DNA of 64,000 nt, taken from positions 175,682 through 239,681 of the forward strand of contig CANKUU010000002.1 of NCBI GenBank assembly GCA_947486785.1. Reading direction: 5' to 3'. The DNA is from an uncultured Flavobacteriaceae bacterium (lineage in GTDB: Bacteria > Bacteroidota > Bacteroidia > Flavobacteriales > Flavobacteriaceae). A model generated the notes under the pieces. The model searched no databases. It saw only the letters and a list, made by a program, of their open reading frames with translations, and was not told the origin of the DNA. The position numbers were made by a program, and so were the translations under genes. Positions 8,990 to 18,283 of the stretch are shown here, piece by piece (position 1 is the stretch's first letter; each line of letters opens with the position of its first letter).

Positions 8990-10972
8990 ATGATTCATAA
9001 AGTTACAAACATCAAATTAAATCTATTTGAACTGGTTAAAACAAACTTAAAAAATTGCTTTGTTTTTCTATGTTTTATAGTTTCAATTGCTTCATACTCT
9101 CAAAATAAACCGAATGATGCAGATTATAAAGCAGCCATTAATCGTCTTGTACAAGATTCTCCTAAAGATTATGAGCGCATACATACCGCGCTTCAAGGAA
9201 GCGAAAATGACACACTACGTTTGCACTATCTTTTAAAATACTCAAAACAGCACAACTTTAAATTTGGCCAAGCCTATGCCCTTTATGCCCTAGGAAAAAT
9301 ATATACAAATTCTACACAATATTTAAAAGCAATCACCCATCACAAAAAGGCTTTAAAACTAGCTAAAGAAATTAATTTTTTAGAATTAAGAATTGCTTGT
9401 TTAAATAGTTTAGGCCTTACTTATCGACAAATGTCGTCGATTAAACAAGCCATGGATTATAGTAGCAAAGCTTTAAGCTTGGCTAAATCTTCACAAAACC
9501 CCACCAAAACCATATTATATAACCTAAACCAGGCGCAAAACGGTATCGGCAATATCTATCAGCAATTACAACAATACGATAGAGCTATAAAACAGTATGA
9601 AAAATCGGTACAACTTGAAATAAAGCAAGGTAATAAATTGGGGCAAGCCATTAACTACCACAATATTGGCGAGTGTAAAGAGCTAACTAAGCAGTTTGAT
9701 GAAGCGTTGCGTTATTACAAAAAAAGCCTTTTACTAAATGAAGCTATTGCCTGTTACCCAAACCTAGTAAAATGCAAAACTGCTATCGCTAGAATTTTAA
9801 TAAAACAAGGCCAGGCTAAAGAGGCCATTGCCCTTCTTGAAGCCGCCGAGAATACTTCTAAAAAATTTAGCGATCAATATGTAATAGCGCCTGTTTATAT
9901 TAATAAAGGTTGGGCAAAAATGTTGCTAAAACAATACAACCAAGCAGAAAAGAATATACTTAAAGGACTTAATATTTCAAAAAAACATCATCTTATTCGA
10001 TCTACTATAAATGCTTCTAACTTATTGTCTACTTTATATCAAAGTAAAAATGAATTTGAAAAAGCACTTGACTATAAACTTAAAGCCTTTAAACTTAAAG
10101 ACGATATATTAAATGCGAATACGATTGGTTATATTAATAATCAAATTTCTAAAAACGATTCTGAAAAAAAGAGTATCGAAATTAAACTTTTGGCCGAACA
10201 GAACGAAAGCACGCAACTTGAACTTAGAAAAAATAAAACTATTGTACTAATAATTAGCTTAGCTATAGCCTTATTTGCTTTCATTTTATATATTCTTTAT
10301 CGTCAAAATCAATTAAAAAATGAAAAAAAATTATTGACACTAGAACAAAATATGCTTCGCAGTCAAATGAACCCGCACTTTTTATTTAACTCGCTAAACT
10401 CAATTAAACTATATATAATAAATAACGACAAAAAGAATGCAGTTCATTATTTAAATAAATTCTCTAAACTAGTTAGAAAAATACTGGAAGCTTCTTCTGT
10501 TCGAGAAATTTCTCTTGCCGATGAATTAGAAACTATAGCTTTATACATGAAAATTGAGAATATTCGTTTTTCTAATGAAATCGATTTTCAAATCATCATT
10601 GATAAGGCAATTGACCCACATAATATAAAAATACCTTCATTTATCTTACAACCATTTTTAGAGAATTCTTTATGGCATGGACTTTCATCTAAAAAAGGCC
10701 AGAAAAAAATAAGATTAAACATTAATAAGATGAATCGAGAATATGTTCAAATTAGCATACTTGACAATGGCATTGGACGAAAAGCATCAGAGGAAATAAA
10801 ACGCAACAAAGTATTGAAAAAAAAATCTGTTGGTTTAGATATCACTAGAGATCGTTTGTCAAATTTTTCAAGAGGTTATCAAAATTACTTTAAGCTTGAT
10901 ATTTTTGATTGCTACAAAGAGGATAATACTGTAAATGGCACTAAAGTAGTGTTACAAATACCTATTATTTAG
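8990..10972 (+). CDS. TPR-containing LytS-type sensor histidine kinase
   Basis: This 660-residue kinase begins with a signal/anchor sequence (CFVFLCFIVSIASYS). A periplasmic region of tetratricopeptide repeats follows (about residues 60-400, e.g. ALYALGKIYTNSTQYLKAI and IGNIYQQLQQYDRAIKQYEK). One membrane helix (about 415-435) leads to a His_kinase domain with H463 in MNPHFLFNSLNS and an ATPase domain with N box ENSLWHGL and G1 box DNGIGRKA. This is the standard partner for LytTR regulators in Bacteroidota. The TPR sensor region suggests a protein or peptide ligand. Its 3' end overlaps the convergent DUF3109 gene by 8 bases. Confidence 0.93.
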   Translation: MIHKVTNIKLNLFELVKTNLKNCFVFLCFIVSIASYSQNKPNDADYKAAINRLVQDSPKDYERIHTALQGSENDTLRLHYLLKYSKQHNFKFGQAYALYALGKIYTNSTQYLKAITHHKKALKLAKEINFLELRIACLNSLGLTYRQMSSIKQAMDYSSKALSLAKSSQNPTKTILYNLNQAQNGIGNIYQQLQQYDRAIKQYEKSVQLEIKQGNKLGQAINYHNIGECKELTKQFDEALRYYKKSLLLNEAIACYPNLVKCKTAIARILIKQGQAKEAIALLEAAENTSKKFSDQYVIAPVYINKGWAKMLLKQYNQAEKNILKGLNISKKHHLIRSTINASNLLSTLYQSKNEFEKALDYKLKAFKLKDDILNANTIGYINNQISKNDSEKKSIEIKLLAEQNESTQLELRKNKTIVLIISLAIALFAFILYILYRQNQLKNEKKLLTLEQNMLRSQMNPHFLFNSLNSIKLYIINNDKKNAVHYLNKFSKLVRKILEASSVREISLADELETIALYMKIENIRFSNEIDFQIIIDKAIDPHNIKIPSFILQPFLENSLWHGLSSKKGQKKIRLNINKMNREYVQISILDNGIGRKASEEIKRNKVLKKKSVGLDITRDRLSNFSRGYQNYFKLDIFDCYKEDNTVNGTKVVLQIPII

Positions 10973-11534
10973 TATGTTGCTTTGCAACTTGCTCTAGCTC
11001 ATTATACCATTTTTTGCCAAATTTTCGAACAAGCGCCTCTTTTACAAATTTGTAAACCGGTACTTTTAGCTCTGCACCTAATGAACAGGCTGGGTCGCAA
11101 ATTTCCCATGTATGATAATTTACTGCCGTCAACTCGGTATACTCTTTTACTCTAATGGGGTATAAATGACAAGAAACCGGTTTCTTCCACTTTATAACAC
11201 CTTGATTATAAGCTTCTTCAATACCGCATTTTGCTACCTTATTATCACTAAAAATAACATAAGCGCATTCGCTGCCGTTAACTAAAGGTGTTTCCCATTC
11301 ACCGTCTTCCCCTTTAACAAATGCACCTTGATCTTCAATTGCTGCAATTCCTTCGGAACGTAAAAACGGCTTTACATCGGCATAAATATCAACCAATATT
11401 TCAGTCTCTTTGTCTTCAAGGGGTGCACCTGCATCACCATCAATACAACATTGTCCTTTGCAAGCGTTTAAATTACAAACAAAGTCATTCTCTATAATTT
11501 CTTCAGATACTATGGTTTTTCCTAGTTGAAACAT
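10965..11534 (-). CDS. DUF3109 family protein
   Basis: This 189-residue cytoplasmic protein is rich in cysteines: CNLNACKGQCCIDGDAG near the N terminus, later SECAYV, KCGIEEAY, SCHLYPIRV and WEICDPACSLGA. The spacing resembles Zn- or Fe-S-binding cysteine clusters of the DUF3109/YkgJ type. The biochemical role is unknown. A -7 promoter element (TATCTTTG on the minus strand) lies 20 bases before the start. The gene is convergent with, and overlaps, the histidine kinase gene. Confidence 0.85.
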   Translation of the reverse strand: MFQLGKTIVSEEIIENDFVCNLNACKGQCCIDGDAGAPLEDKETEILVDIYADVKPFLRSEGIAAIEDQGAFVKGEDGEWETPLVNGSECAYVIFSDNKVAKCGIEEAYNQGVIKWKKPVSCHLYPIRVKEYTELTAVNYHTWEICDPACSLGAELKVPVYKFVKEALVRKFGKKWYNELEQVAKQHTK

Positions 11535-11553
11535 ACAATTTATTTAAAGAATA

Positions 11554-11561
11554 CAAAGATA
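11554..11561 (-). promoter_or_regulatory. Promoter -7 element for the DUF3109 gene
   Basis: TATCTTTG on the minus strand matches the Bacteroidota consensus TAnnTTTG and sits 20 bases upstream of the ATG. No clear -33 TTG was seen at the usual spacing. Confidence 0.6.
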
Positions 11562-11630
11562 GGGTATCAAAAATAAGCAGCTCTTAAAATATATTTCTAG
11601 ATTATGAACAATCTTCATCAGTTTATACTT

Positions 11631-11638
11631 TAAATTTG
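11631..11638 (+). promoter_or_regulatory. Promoter -7 element for the MarC gene
   Basis: TAAATTTG matches TAnnTTTG. Transcription would begin near 11644. This excludes a translation start at 11636 and supports the ATG at 11699 (or 11678). Confidence 0.6.
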
Positions 11639-11698
11639 CACAAAAAAACACTACAAATTATTTCGAATTGTTTCGAAATGTTTGGGACTAGAAAAGAT

Positions 11699-12283
11699 AT
11701 GGATTTAGATTTAAACTTTAATTTAAAAGAAATAGCATCGTCGAGCATGATTTTGTTTGCTGTTATTGATATTGTTGGAAGTGTGCCTATTATTATAGGT
11801 TTACGAAACAAAGTAGGACACATTCAATCAGAAAAAGCATCAATGGTTGCCGCCATTTTAATGGTTGCTTTCTTATTTGTCGGCGAAGAAATTTTAAACT
11901 TAATTGGTATTGATGTCAATTCTTTTGCGGTTGCGGGTGCATTTGTAATCTTTTTTTTAGCTATTGAAATGATTTTAGGAATTACGCTATACAGAGATGA
12001 CGCCCCAGAGAGCGCATCTATTGTACCTATAGCTTTTCCTTTAATTGCTGGTGCTGGTACAATGACTTCATTACTATCTTTAAGAGCAGAATTTTACGTT
12101 GAGAACATAATTGTAGCTATCGTTGTAAATATTATCTTCGTGTATCTTGTACTTAAATCATCTACAAGAATAGAAAAATTTCTGGGCAAGAACGGAATTA
12201 GCGTTATTCGTAAAGTATTTGGGGTAATACTTTTAGCTATTGCGGTGAAGTTATTTGCTGCAAATATCAATGAGCTTTTCTAA
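11699..12283 (+). CDS. MarC family integral membrane protein
   Basis: This roughly 194-residue protein has about six membrane helices and the MarC signatures FAVIDIVGSVPIIIGL near the N terminus and FPLIAGAGTMTS mid-protein. MarC proteins have no agreed transport substrate, and the old link to multiple antibiotic resistance is not supported for the family. The frame is open to 11636, but a -7 promoter box overlaps that position. I therefore chose the internal ATG (MDLDLNFNLKEI), which matches the usual family N terminus. A 67-residue membrane protein gene follows on the same strand. Confidence 0.88.
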   Translation: MDLDLNFNLKEIASSSMILFAVIDIVGSVPIIIGLRNKVGHIQSEKASMVAAILMVAFLFVGEEILNLIGIDVNSFAVAGAFVIFFLAIEMILGITLYRDDAPESASIVPIAFPLIAGAGTMTSLLSLRAEFYVENIIVAIVVNIIFVYLVLKSSTRIEKFLGKNGISVIRKVFGVILLAIAVKLFAANINELF

Positions 12284-12337
12284 TTTAACGCTTGGGTTAC
12301 TAGCCTTATATTATTAAGTAGATCTTAAATTTTAATC

Positions 12338-12541
12338 ATGAATAAAACACTTAGTATTATTTTAATTGTTTTAGCTGTTGCTTTAATTGGCTACAATACT
12401 ACTTTGCTTAATTTTAAAAACCTTTTAGAAGGTGATAGCGCCATCGCCCTTATTGGCATATTAGCTTCTTTATGTGCGATTGTACTGCTGTTAATTTATA
12501 GTACTTCAAAAAAAATAGAAGATAACGTTAGAAAAAATTAA
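12338..12541 (+). CDS. Small two-helix membrane protein
   Basis: This is an unrecognised 67-residue protein with two hydrophobic helices (about 4-27 and 36-56) and a charged C terminus (STSKKIEDNVRKN). Base use and ATG start are normal for the region. It follows the MarC gene by 54 bases on the same strand. It ends exactly where the convergent ctpA-type gene ends, with no intergenic base. The function is unknown, but it is likely a real gene because it fills the interval in good codon use. Confidence 0.7.
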   Translation: MNKTLSIILIVLAVALIGYNTTLLNFKNLLEGDSAIALIGILASLCAIVLLLIYSTSKKIEDNVRKN

Positions 12542-14152
12542 CTACTGGTATTCTTTAGGCTGGTTAACAAAAGATTGGTCAAGTCTTAAAACTTGCTTTA
12601 ACATAGCATCGGCTTCCCCCTTAATTTTAGCGTATATATTAGCCCCAAATAATTGTTCGGCTAATGAAGCTTTTAAAAACAGCTTAAGACTATCTTGAAA
12701 TTCATAAAAACTCATGTTTATCTTATTACGCAAAGCATAATCTACAAAACGATCAAAGAGAATATCATCAACTTTAAAATTATGTATAAATTCTTTTTGT
12801 GAATAATCTGCATAGCGCTGTCGGTCCTCGTCTAAATGTTCAAATATGAAATAAGAAATAAACCCCGCATTGTCTAAACTTTCTACAGCTTCTTCTTGGT
12901 TAGAACCTATTGGCACAAAAACATCAGGAATAATACCCCCACCACCATATACTACTTTTCCTTTAGGTGTTATAAATTTAAGTGAGTCTACAACTTTTAC
13001 GCTATCTAAAGAAACAAGCTCGCCGCTATGATAACGATCGGTAAATCGTTGATAATAATCTTTTACTCCGTTTTTATAGGTTTTTTGTATACTGCGCCCC
13101 GTTGGCGTATAGTATCTAGATACTGTTAACCGTATTGCAGAGCCGTCACCAAGCTCCATTTCTCTTTGTACTAGACCTTTACCAAAAGATCGACGCCCTA
13201 CAATAGTACCTACATCATTATCTTGCAAAGCGCCAGCGATAATTTCACTAGCCGAAGCAGATCGCTCATTAATTAGTACATAAATTGGCTTATCTTCAAA
13301 GCTACCGTCATCCGTAGCATAGGTTTTGTCAATTTTTCCCTTCTTATTTTTAGTAAAAAGAATCAGTTTTCCTTTCTTTAAAAACTCATCTGCCATCTTT
13401 TCTGCAACCTCCAAATATCCTCCAGGATTATCTCTTAAGTCTAATGTTAACTTAGTTGCACCTTTTTCTTGAAGATCTGCGAGTGCAGTTTTAAATTCTT
13501 TAAAAGTAGATTCTGCAAAACGATTAACTTTAATATAACCCATATCTGAGCTAAGCATATAATAATGTTGCACACTTTTAATAGGAATAATACCTCTTGT
13601 TACACTAAAATTCAGGATTTTGTTCTCATCGCCTCGGTATACTTTTAAATTTACGACACTACCCTCTTTACCTTTTAGTTTTTCAACAATTTCTGAGTTT
13701 TGCAAATGCTTACCGTATAAGGTATCATTATCTGCAATTAAAATTCTGTCACCGCCCTTAATACCTGCCAAATAACTTGGACCATTAGGTACTGTTTTTA
13801 TTACCGCAATAGAATCTTTGTATAAATAAAAATTAACTCCAATACCTACAAAATCGCCTTTCATATTTTCAGATACCTGAGCCATATCATCTTTAGAAAT
13901 ATAAACAGAATGCGGATCTAAGGTTTCTAAAATATTATTTACTGTTACGTCTACAATACTATCGGTGTTTATATCATCAACATACTCATAATCAATATAA
14001 TCAATCAATTGATTAAGCTTATCTTTTTTAGAATTGGTGGTAAATAATCTTTCTGGAGTGTGACTAAAATTCAGCTTTCCTCCTAAAAAAAAGCCTAAAG
14101 CTAATGCTGTGGCTAAAAACAATGGTCTTAAGAAGTTGTTTTTTTTGTGCAT
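12542..14152 (-). CDS. S41 family C-terminal processing peptidase (CtpA/Prc-like)
   Basis: This 536-residue periplasmic protease is anchored by an N-terminal helix (FLATALALGFFLGG). A PDZ domain follows (about residues 95-185, FVGIGVNFYLYKDSIAVI and GIKGGDRILIAD). The S41 catalytic core carries the serine in SASASEIIAGALQ and the lysine in RSFGKGLVQ, preceded by LRDNPGGYL. Such enzymes trim or degrade envelope proteins with exposed C termini. The C-terminal 130 residues are an extension common in Bacteroidota homologs. It is the last gene of a minus-strand run, 16 bases after the dCMP deaminase gene. Confidence 0.93.
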   Translation of the reverse strand: MHKKNNFLRPLFLATALALGFFLGGKLNFSHTPERLFTTNSKKDKLNQLIDYIDYEYVDDINTDSIVDVTVNNILETLDPHSVYISKDDMAQVSENMKGDFVGIGVNFYLYKDSIAVIKTVPNGPSYLAGIKGGDRILIADNDTLYGKHLQNSEIVEKLKGKEGSVVNLKVYRGDENKILNFSVTRGIIPIKSVQHYYMLSSDMGYIKVNRFAESTFKEFKTALADLQEKGATKLTLDLRDNPGGYLEVAEKMADEFLKKGKLILFTKNKKGKIDKTYATDDGSFEDKPIYVLINERSASASEIIAGALQDNDVGTIVGRRSFGKGLVQREMELGDGSAIRLTVSRYYTPTGRSIQKTYKNGVKDYYQRFTDRYHSGELVSLDSVKVVDSLKFITPKGKVVYGGGGIIPDVFVPIGSNQEEAVESLDNAGFISYFIFEHLDEDRQRYADYSQKEFIHNFKVDDILFDRFVDYALRNKINMSFYEFQDSLKLFLKASLAEQLFGANIYAKIKGEADAMLKQVLRLDQSFVNQPKEYQ

Positions 14153-14168
14153 TTTTAGAGCTTCAATT

Positions 14169-14603
14169 TTATACCGTTTCTATTTCTGGAATATGGCTTA
14201 ATGCTACCCCTGCTTTTTCAAGAAATTTAAGTCCAGAATCATCTTTATATGCTACTTTATACACTACACGTTTTATACCAGATTGATGTATTAATTTACT
14301 ACACTCTCTACATGGCGATAAGGTAATATACAACGTAGCCCCTTGGCATGATTGCGTTGAAGCGGCAACCTTTAAAATTGCATTGGCCTCGGCATGCAAA
14401 ACATACCACTTGGTAGCACCTTCTTCATCTTCACAGAAGTTTTCAAAACCCGTGGGCGTACCGTTATAACCATCAGAAATAATCATTCGATCTTTAACAA
14501 TAATGGCACCCACTTGTTTACGCTTACAAAAAGACAATTTACCCCATTCATACGCCATTCGTAAATAGGCCTTATCATATTTTGTTTGTTTGATTTTCTT
14601 CAT
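14169..14603 (-). CDS. Deoxycytidylate (dCMP) deaminase family protein
   Basis: This is a 144-residue zinc-dependent cytidine/deoxycytidylate deaminase. The zinc and catalytic site is HAEANAI plus PCRECSK, and GAIIVKDRMIISDGYNGTP is the substrate-side motif of dCMP deaminases and ComEB proteins. It should convert dCMP to dUMP for thymidylate synthesis. The frame is open three codons further upstream from a GTG, but the ATG at 14603 gives the usual MKKIKQTKYDKAYL start. It lies 16 bases upstream of the protease gene and is probably co-transcribed with it. Confidence 0.93.
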   Translation of the reverse strand: MKKIKQTKYDKAYLRMAYEWGKLSFCKRKQVGAIIVKDRMIISDGYNGTPTGFENFCEDEEGATKWYVLHAEANAILKVAASTQSCQGATLYITLSPCRECSKLIHQSGIKRVVYKVAYKDDSGLKFLEKAGVALSHIPEIETV

Positions 14604-14690
14604 TAATATCACACTAATAGCAGTCTACTAAGATACCTGCTTTTAAAAGTTTCTGACCTATAAATAAGTTAAATTTAACAATAGTATAGT

Positions 14691-15275
14691 TTACCATTGA
14701 AACGTTTTAAACAACATCGGTATTGTAATTAAAATGATTAAAAGAGAACAGATCATCACAAAAAGAGAAGAAGCTACCTTAATTCGAGAAATAAAAAGAT
14801 AGGACACACTTAAAACTACAAGTACAATGAGTACCTGAGAAATTTCAATACCAGTCGCAAAACCAAATAGAGGAATTGACTTTTGCTCCATTTCGGCCAT
14901 AAGAAGATTAAAATAATTACTAAAACCAAAACCATGAATTAGACCAAAAAAAGCAGTTGCAAAAACATGCAAGCCCATATTTTTTTTACCCGATTTTGTC
15001 TTAACATAAATTAGATTAAAAATTGCTGTCCCTAAAATAGTAACCGGAATTAAAAATTCTATTAAACCTACATCTATAACCAACACGCCATAAGCTGATA
15101 AAAACAATGAAATACAATGCGTTATGGTAAAAATTGTCGCTAGTAAAACTACTTTTTTAGCGTTTTTAAAGGAAAAAGGTAACGCCAGCGCTGTTAAAAA
15201 TAGAATATGATCATAGGCTGCAAAATCAAGTACATGATTAAGCCCCATTTTTATATAAAAAACAAAATCGTCCAT
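14691..15275 (-). CDS. HupE/UreJ family membrane protein
   Basis: This 194-residue protein has about six membrane helices. NHVLDFAAYDHILFL, the HC in FTITHCISLF and FFGLIHGFGFS are the conserved His/Asp motifs of the HupE/UreJ_2 family. Members near hydrogenase or urease genes take part in nickel supply, but no such genes are visible here. The transported ion is therefore open, and the gene may belong to the more general Bacteroidota branch of unknown role. It lies between the TerB/J-domain gene and dCMP deaminase on the same strand. Confidence 0.85.
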   Translation of the reverse strand: MDDFVFYIKMGLNHVLDFAAYDHILFLTALALPFSFKNAKKVVLLATIFTITHCISLFLSAYGVLVIDVGLIEFLIPVTILGTAIFNLIYVKTKSGKKNMGLHVFATAFFGLIHGFGFSNYFNLLMAEMEQKSIPLFGFATGIEISQVLIVLVVLSVSYLFISRIKVASSLFVMICSLLIILITIPMLFKTFQW

Positions 15276-15345
15276 CTTTTAGTAAAGTTTAATAGTACAT
15301 ATAAATAGCCCCTCTTTAAGTAATTTCGAATACCCTGTTCTACTT

Positions 15346-16080
15346 TTATATCCCCCGCTCTTTCTGTATGGTTTCATAGGCTTTCTGAACTTCTTTAAAT
15401 TTCTCTTCGGCTCCTTTTTTTATAGCATCATTTTCAGTATTTACACGATCTGGGTGGTATTTCTTCGCCATATTACGATACGCTTTTTTTATCTCCGAAT
15501 CAGTTGCTGTTTTATCAATCTCTAAAATTTTATACGCATTATCGGCAGATTTTATGAACATTGCTTTAATACTTTCTAAATCTCGAAAAGTAATTTTCAA
15601 ATAACCTGCAATTTGTTCAATTGTTTTAATTTCTTCAGCACTTACAAGGCCATCTGCTTGTGCTATACCAAACAAGAAATGTAATAATTGTAAGCGTACT
15701 TCATATCGGGTACGTTGATTTAAATAAAGACACACACGTTGTGCTGAAATTTCGTGCTTTTTATTAATATCATTAAATGTTCTAAAAATTGCATTCGCTT
15801 TATCCTTGCCGTAGGTCTGCACAAAATATTGTCGCACATAATCCATCTCGCTTTTGTTTACAATTCCGTCCGCCTTAATGACGATAGAACATAAAGACAA
15901 TAGGTTAATTTCAAAATCAGCAGGCGTCACTTTCTGAAGCATCATGTCATCAAAAACACGTCTTGTACCTTGGTTTGTTTTACCAAAACTATCAATGGCA
16001 CTACCAATAAAAAAACCTAAAACAGCACCAGAATAGTGAAATAAATAATACCCTAAAAACGCTAAAACTATTTTAAACAT
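15346..16080 (-). CDS. TerB-like and J-domain co-chaperone (DjlA type)
   Basis: This 244-residue protein has a short N-terminal membrane-associated segment ([25 protein letters not shown]), a helical TerB-like domain (about residues 50-165) and a C-terminal J domain (about 180-244) with the HPD motif in [10 protein letters not shown]. This is the DjlA layout: a membrane-anchored J protein that recruits DnaK. A good -7 element lies 19 bases upstream. It heads a minus-strand run towards hupE-like, dCMP deaminase and ctpA-type genes. Confidence 0.92.
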   Translation of the reverse strand: MFKIVLAFLGYYLFHYSGAVLGFFIGSAIDSFGKTNQGTRRVFDDMMLQKVTPADFEINLLSLCSIVIKADGIVNKSEMDYVRQYFVQTYGKDKANAIFRTFNDINKKHEISAQRVCLYLNQRTRYEVRLQLLHFLFGIAQADGLVSAEEIKTIEQIAGYLKITFRDLESIKAMFIKSADNAYKILEIDKTATDSEIKKAYRNMAKKYHPDRVNTENDAIKKGAEEKFKEVQKAYETIQKERGI

Positions 16081-16098
16081 GTACTACGCTATTTTTGT

Positions 16099-16106
16099 CA
16101 AAGATA
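16099..16106 (-). promoter_or_regulatory. Promoter -7 element for the DjlA-type gene
   Basis: TATCTTTG on the minus strand matches TAnnTTTG and lies 19 bases before the ATG. TTTG-like runs occur upstream but not at the classical -33 spacing. Confidence 0.55.
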
Positions 16107-16281
16107 TATTAAATCAAAACAAAGAATAAAGAGAAATGTGCAGCTTTTGTATCACATAATTAAATTTATTTTAGCATTTGTTAGGCTAATTTACAGCCGC
16201 CAACACGAGTGCAATGTATTGGAAAGAGCTACCTTTTTGCTAAGTCAATGTTAAGACTTACAAAAAACACCACAAAACACT

Positions 16282-16289
16282 TATCTTTG
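16282..16289 (+). promoter_or_regulatory. Promoter -7 element for the bacilliredoxin gene
   Basis: TATCTTTG matches TAnnTTTG, 24 bases before the ATG at 16314. Confidence 0.55.
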
Positions 16290-16313
16290 TAGTGAATAAA
16301 AAATTGATAGTCT

Positions 16314-16724
16314 ATGTATCCTGCAGAATTAGTAAAACCAATGAGAGATGACTTAGTTAGCGCTGGGTTTGAAGAGTTATATACCGCTGACGAAGTTGCG
16401 AAAGCTATTAGTAAAGATGGTACTACCCTTGTGGTTGTAAACTCGGTTTGTGGCTGTGCCGCTGCCAATGCTAGGCCAGCTGCCAAAATGAGCTTACAAA
16501 ATGATAAAAAACCAGATTATGCGGTTACCGTTTTTGCTGGTGTTGATACTGAAGCAGTAAATGCAGCTCGTAACTTAATGGTACCTTTTCCTCCATCATC
16601 ACCAAGTATGGCTCTGTTTAAAAACGGAGAGTTAGTACATATGATAGAACGTCATCATATTGAAGGTCGACCAGCTGAATTGATCGCTGAAAATTTAACG
16701 GAAGCATATAATCAGTTCTGTTAA
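16314..16724 (+). CDS. BrxA/BrxB family bacilliredoxin
   Basis: This 136-residue protein of the YphP/YqiW family has the CGC active-site motif in VNSVCGCAAANARPA. Other family marks are MYPAELVKPMRDDL at the N terminus and FPPSSPSMALFKNGE. In Firmicutes these proteins remove bacillithiol from oxidised protein thiols. Some Bacteroidota also make bacillithiol, so the same role is plausible but not shown here. It is a monocistronic unit with its own -7 box and terminator. Confidence 0.93.
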   Translation: MYPAELVKPMRDDLVSAGFEELYTADEVAKAISKDGTTLVVVNSVCGCAAANARPAAKMSLQNDKKPDYAVTVFAGVDTEAVNAARNLMVPFPPSSPSMALFKNGELVHMIERHHIEGRPAELIAENLTEAYNQFC

Positions 16725-16750
16725 TTGAATTTTAATACTCTTATAAGTTA

Positions 16751-16780
16751 AAAAACCGCTTCTATTAAGCGGTTTTTTTG
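16751..16780 (+). terminator. Rho-independent terminator after the bacilliredoxin gene
   Basis: An 11-bp stem (AAAAACCGCTT, 16751-16761; AAGCGGTTTTT, 16767-16777) has a 5-nt loop and a T run. It lies 26 bases after the stop. Confidence 0.92.
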
Positions 16781-16851
16781 TGCTTTTTTTAATCTTCTAA
16801 TCTATTCTCTTGATATGATTTTATTAATTTCATTTAGAATCTTATTTTTAC

Positions 16852-17592
16852 ATGGTGCAAAAGCTTCTCGCATATCCACTATCTATAATTTACGTTAGCA
16901 TATTTACGCTAACGCTAATTCTGTTTTTACCCATTCAATGGTTTTGTTTTAATGTATTTGGGCATAACATACATAGTTACTGTGTATCGATAATGAACCT
17001 TTGCTTAATGCGATGTGGTCTTATTTTAGGCACTACTTACAGTTTTAAAAATAAGCATACACTACCTACTGACAGGCCCTTAATTGTGGTAACCAATCAC
17101 CAAAGCATGCACGACATACCCCCTGTTACTTGGTTCTTACGCAAGCACCATCCAAAATTTGTAAGTAAAAAACAACTGGGCCGAGGCTACCCTAGTGTTT
17201 CTTATAACCTAAGAGTAGGCGGGTCGGCACTTATTGATCGAGATGATAAAAAACAAGCTTTACGTGCTATATCTAAATTAGGAAAATATATAGAGAAACA
17301 TAATAGAAGTGCCGTTATCTTTCCTGAAGGAACACGCAGCAGAACAGGACATCCAAAACCTTTTAAAGCAATAGGAATGAAATTGCTGATGAAGAATGCA
17401 CCATCTGCCCTAATTGTGCCAATAAGCATTAATAACTCGTGGAAAATGTTAAAATACGGCTCATTTCCCGTAGGTCTTGGCAACCGTATAAGCTTAGAAG
17501 TGCATACACCATTTAAAGTAGAAGGTAATCTTGATGAATTAGTATTGCGTGCAGAAAAGGCAGTTAAATCTGGTGTTAACTCCTTTAAATGA
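16852..17592 (+). CDS. plsC: 1-acyl-sn-glycerol-3-phosphate acyltransferase
   Basis: This 246-residue membrane acyltransferase makes phosphatidic acid from lysophosphatidic acid. Two N-terminal hydrophobic segments (about 5-35 and 45-60) precede the PlsC domain. That domain has the catalytic HX4D motif (NHQSMHD), the second block (SVSYNLRVGGSALIDRDD) and the phosphate-binding FPEGTRSR. The stop overlaps the next start by four bases (ATGA), so it is translationally coupled to the HD hydrolase. The gene symbol is given by function. Paralogs may exist elsewhere. Confidence 0.92.
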   Translation: MVQKLLAYPLSIIYVSIFTLTLILFLPIQWFCFNVFGHNIHSYCVSIMNLCLMRCGLILGTTYSFKNKHTLPTDRPLIVVTNHQSMHDIPPVTWFLRKHHPKFVSKKQLGRGYPSVSYNLRVGGSALIDRDDKKQALRAISKLGKYIEKHNRSAVIFPEGTRSRTGHPKPFKAIGMKLLMKNAPSALIVPISINNSWKMLKYGSFPVGLGNRISLEVHTPFKVEGNLDELVLRAEKAVKSGVNSFK

Positions 17593-18257
17593 ACACCGAT
17601 AAACTCATAAATAAGACCATTAAATTTGTAAAAAGAACGCTACAAGATGCGGAGGGTGGTCATGACTGGTTTCATATTCATCGTGTATTTTCAAACGCAC
17701 AACGTATTGCAAAAGACGAAGACGTTAACTACTTAGTGGTTAGTCTTGGTGCTTTACTACACGATATTGCTGATGCAAAATTTTACAATGGTGATGAAAC
17801 TATTGGCCCTGCATTAGCAACAAGTTTTTTAAAATCGGAAAAAGTAGATCCAGATATTATTAAACATGTTGTTGAAATTATTGAAAACATATCTTTTAAA
17901 TCGAGCTTAACCGACCCAAACAACACGCATAAAAAGTTCAACTCTATAGAATTTCAAGTAGTTCAAGATGCCGATCGTTTAGACGCTATTGGTGCCATAG
18001 GAATTGCACGCGCCTTTAACTACGGAGGTTTTAAAAATAGAGCTCTTTACAATCCTTTGATCGTGCCAAACCTATATATGAGCAAAGCTGAATATAAAAA
18101 ATCTACTGCTCCAACGATTAATCATTTTTACGAAAAACTATTAGTACTAAAAGATAAAATGAATACCAATACTGGTAGAAAGTTAGCTGAAAAACGACAT
18201 CAATTTATGCTTACTTATTTAGAGCAATTTTACAAAGAATGGAATGGACAACTCTAG
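17589..18257 (+). CDS. HD domain phosphohydrolase
   Basis: This 222-residue HD-superfamily metal-dependent hydrolase contains HDWFHIHRV (first His), LLHDIADAKF (the HD pair) and QDADRLDAIGAIGIARAF (distal Asp). It resembles the YedJ/YpgQ-like subgroup, probably acting on nucleotides or other phosphate esters. The substrate is unknown. It overlaps the acyltransferase gene by 4 bases and is followed after 26 bases by the amidohydrolase frame, so the three genes likely form one operon. Confidence 0.88.
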   Translation: MNTDKLINKTIKFVKRTLQDAEGGHDWFHIHRVFSNAQRIAKDEDVNYLVVSLGALLHDIADAKFYNGDETIGPALATSFLKSEKVDPDIIKHVVEIIENISFKSSLTDPNNTHKKFNSIEFQVVQDADRLDAIGAIGIARAFNYGGFKNRALYNPLIVPNLYMSKAEYKKSTAPTINHFYEKLLVLKDKMNTNTGRKLAEKRHQFMLTYLEQFYKEWNGQL

Positions 18258-18283
18258 GCCGTTCAAATATATTTTAGCGCTTA

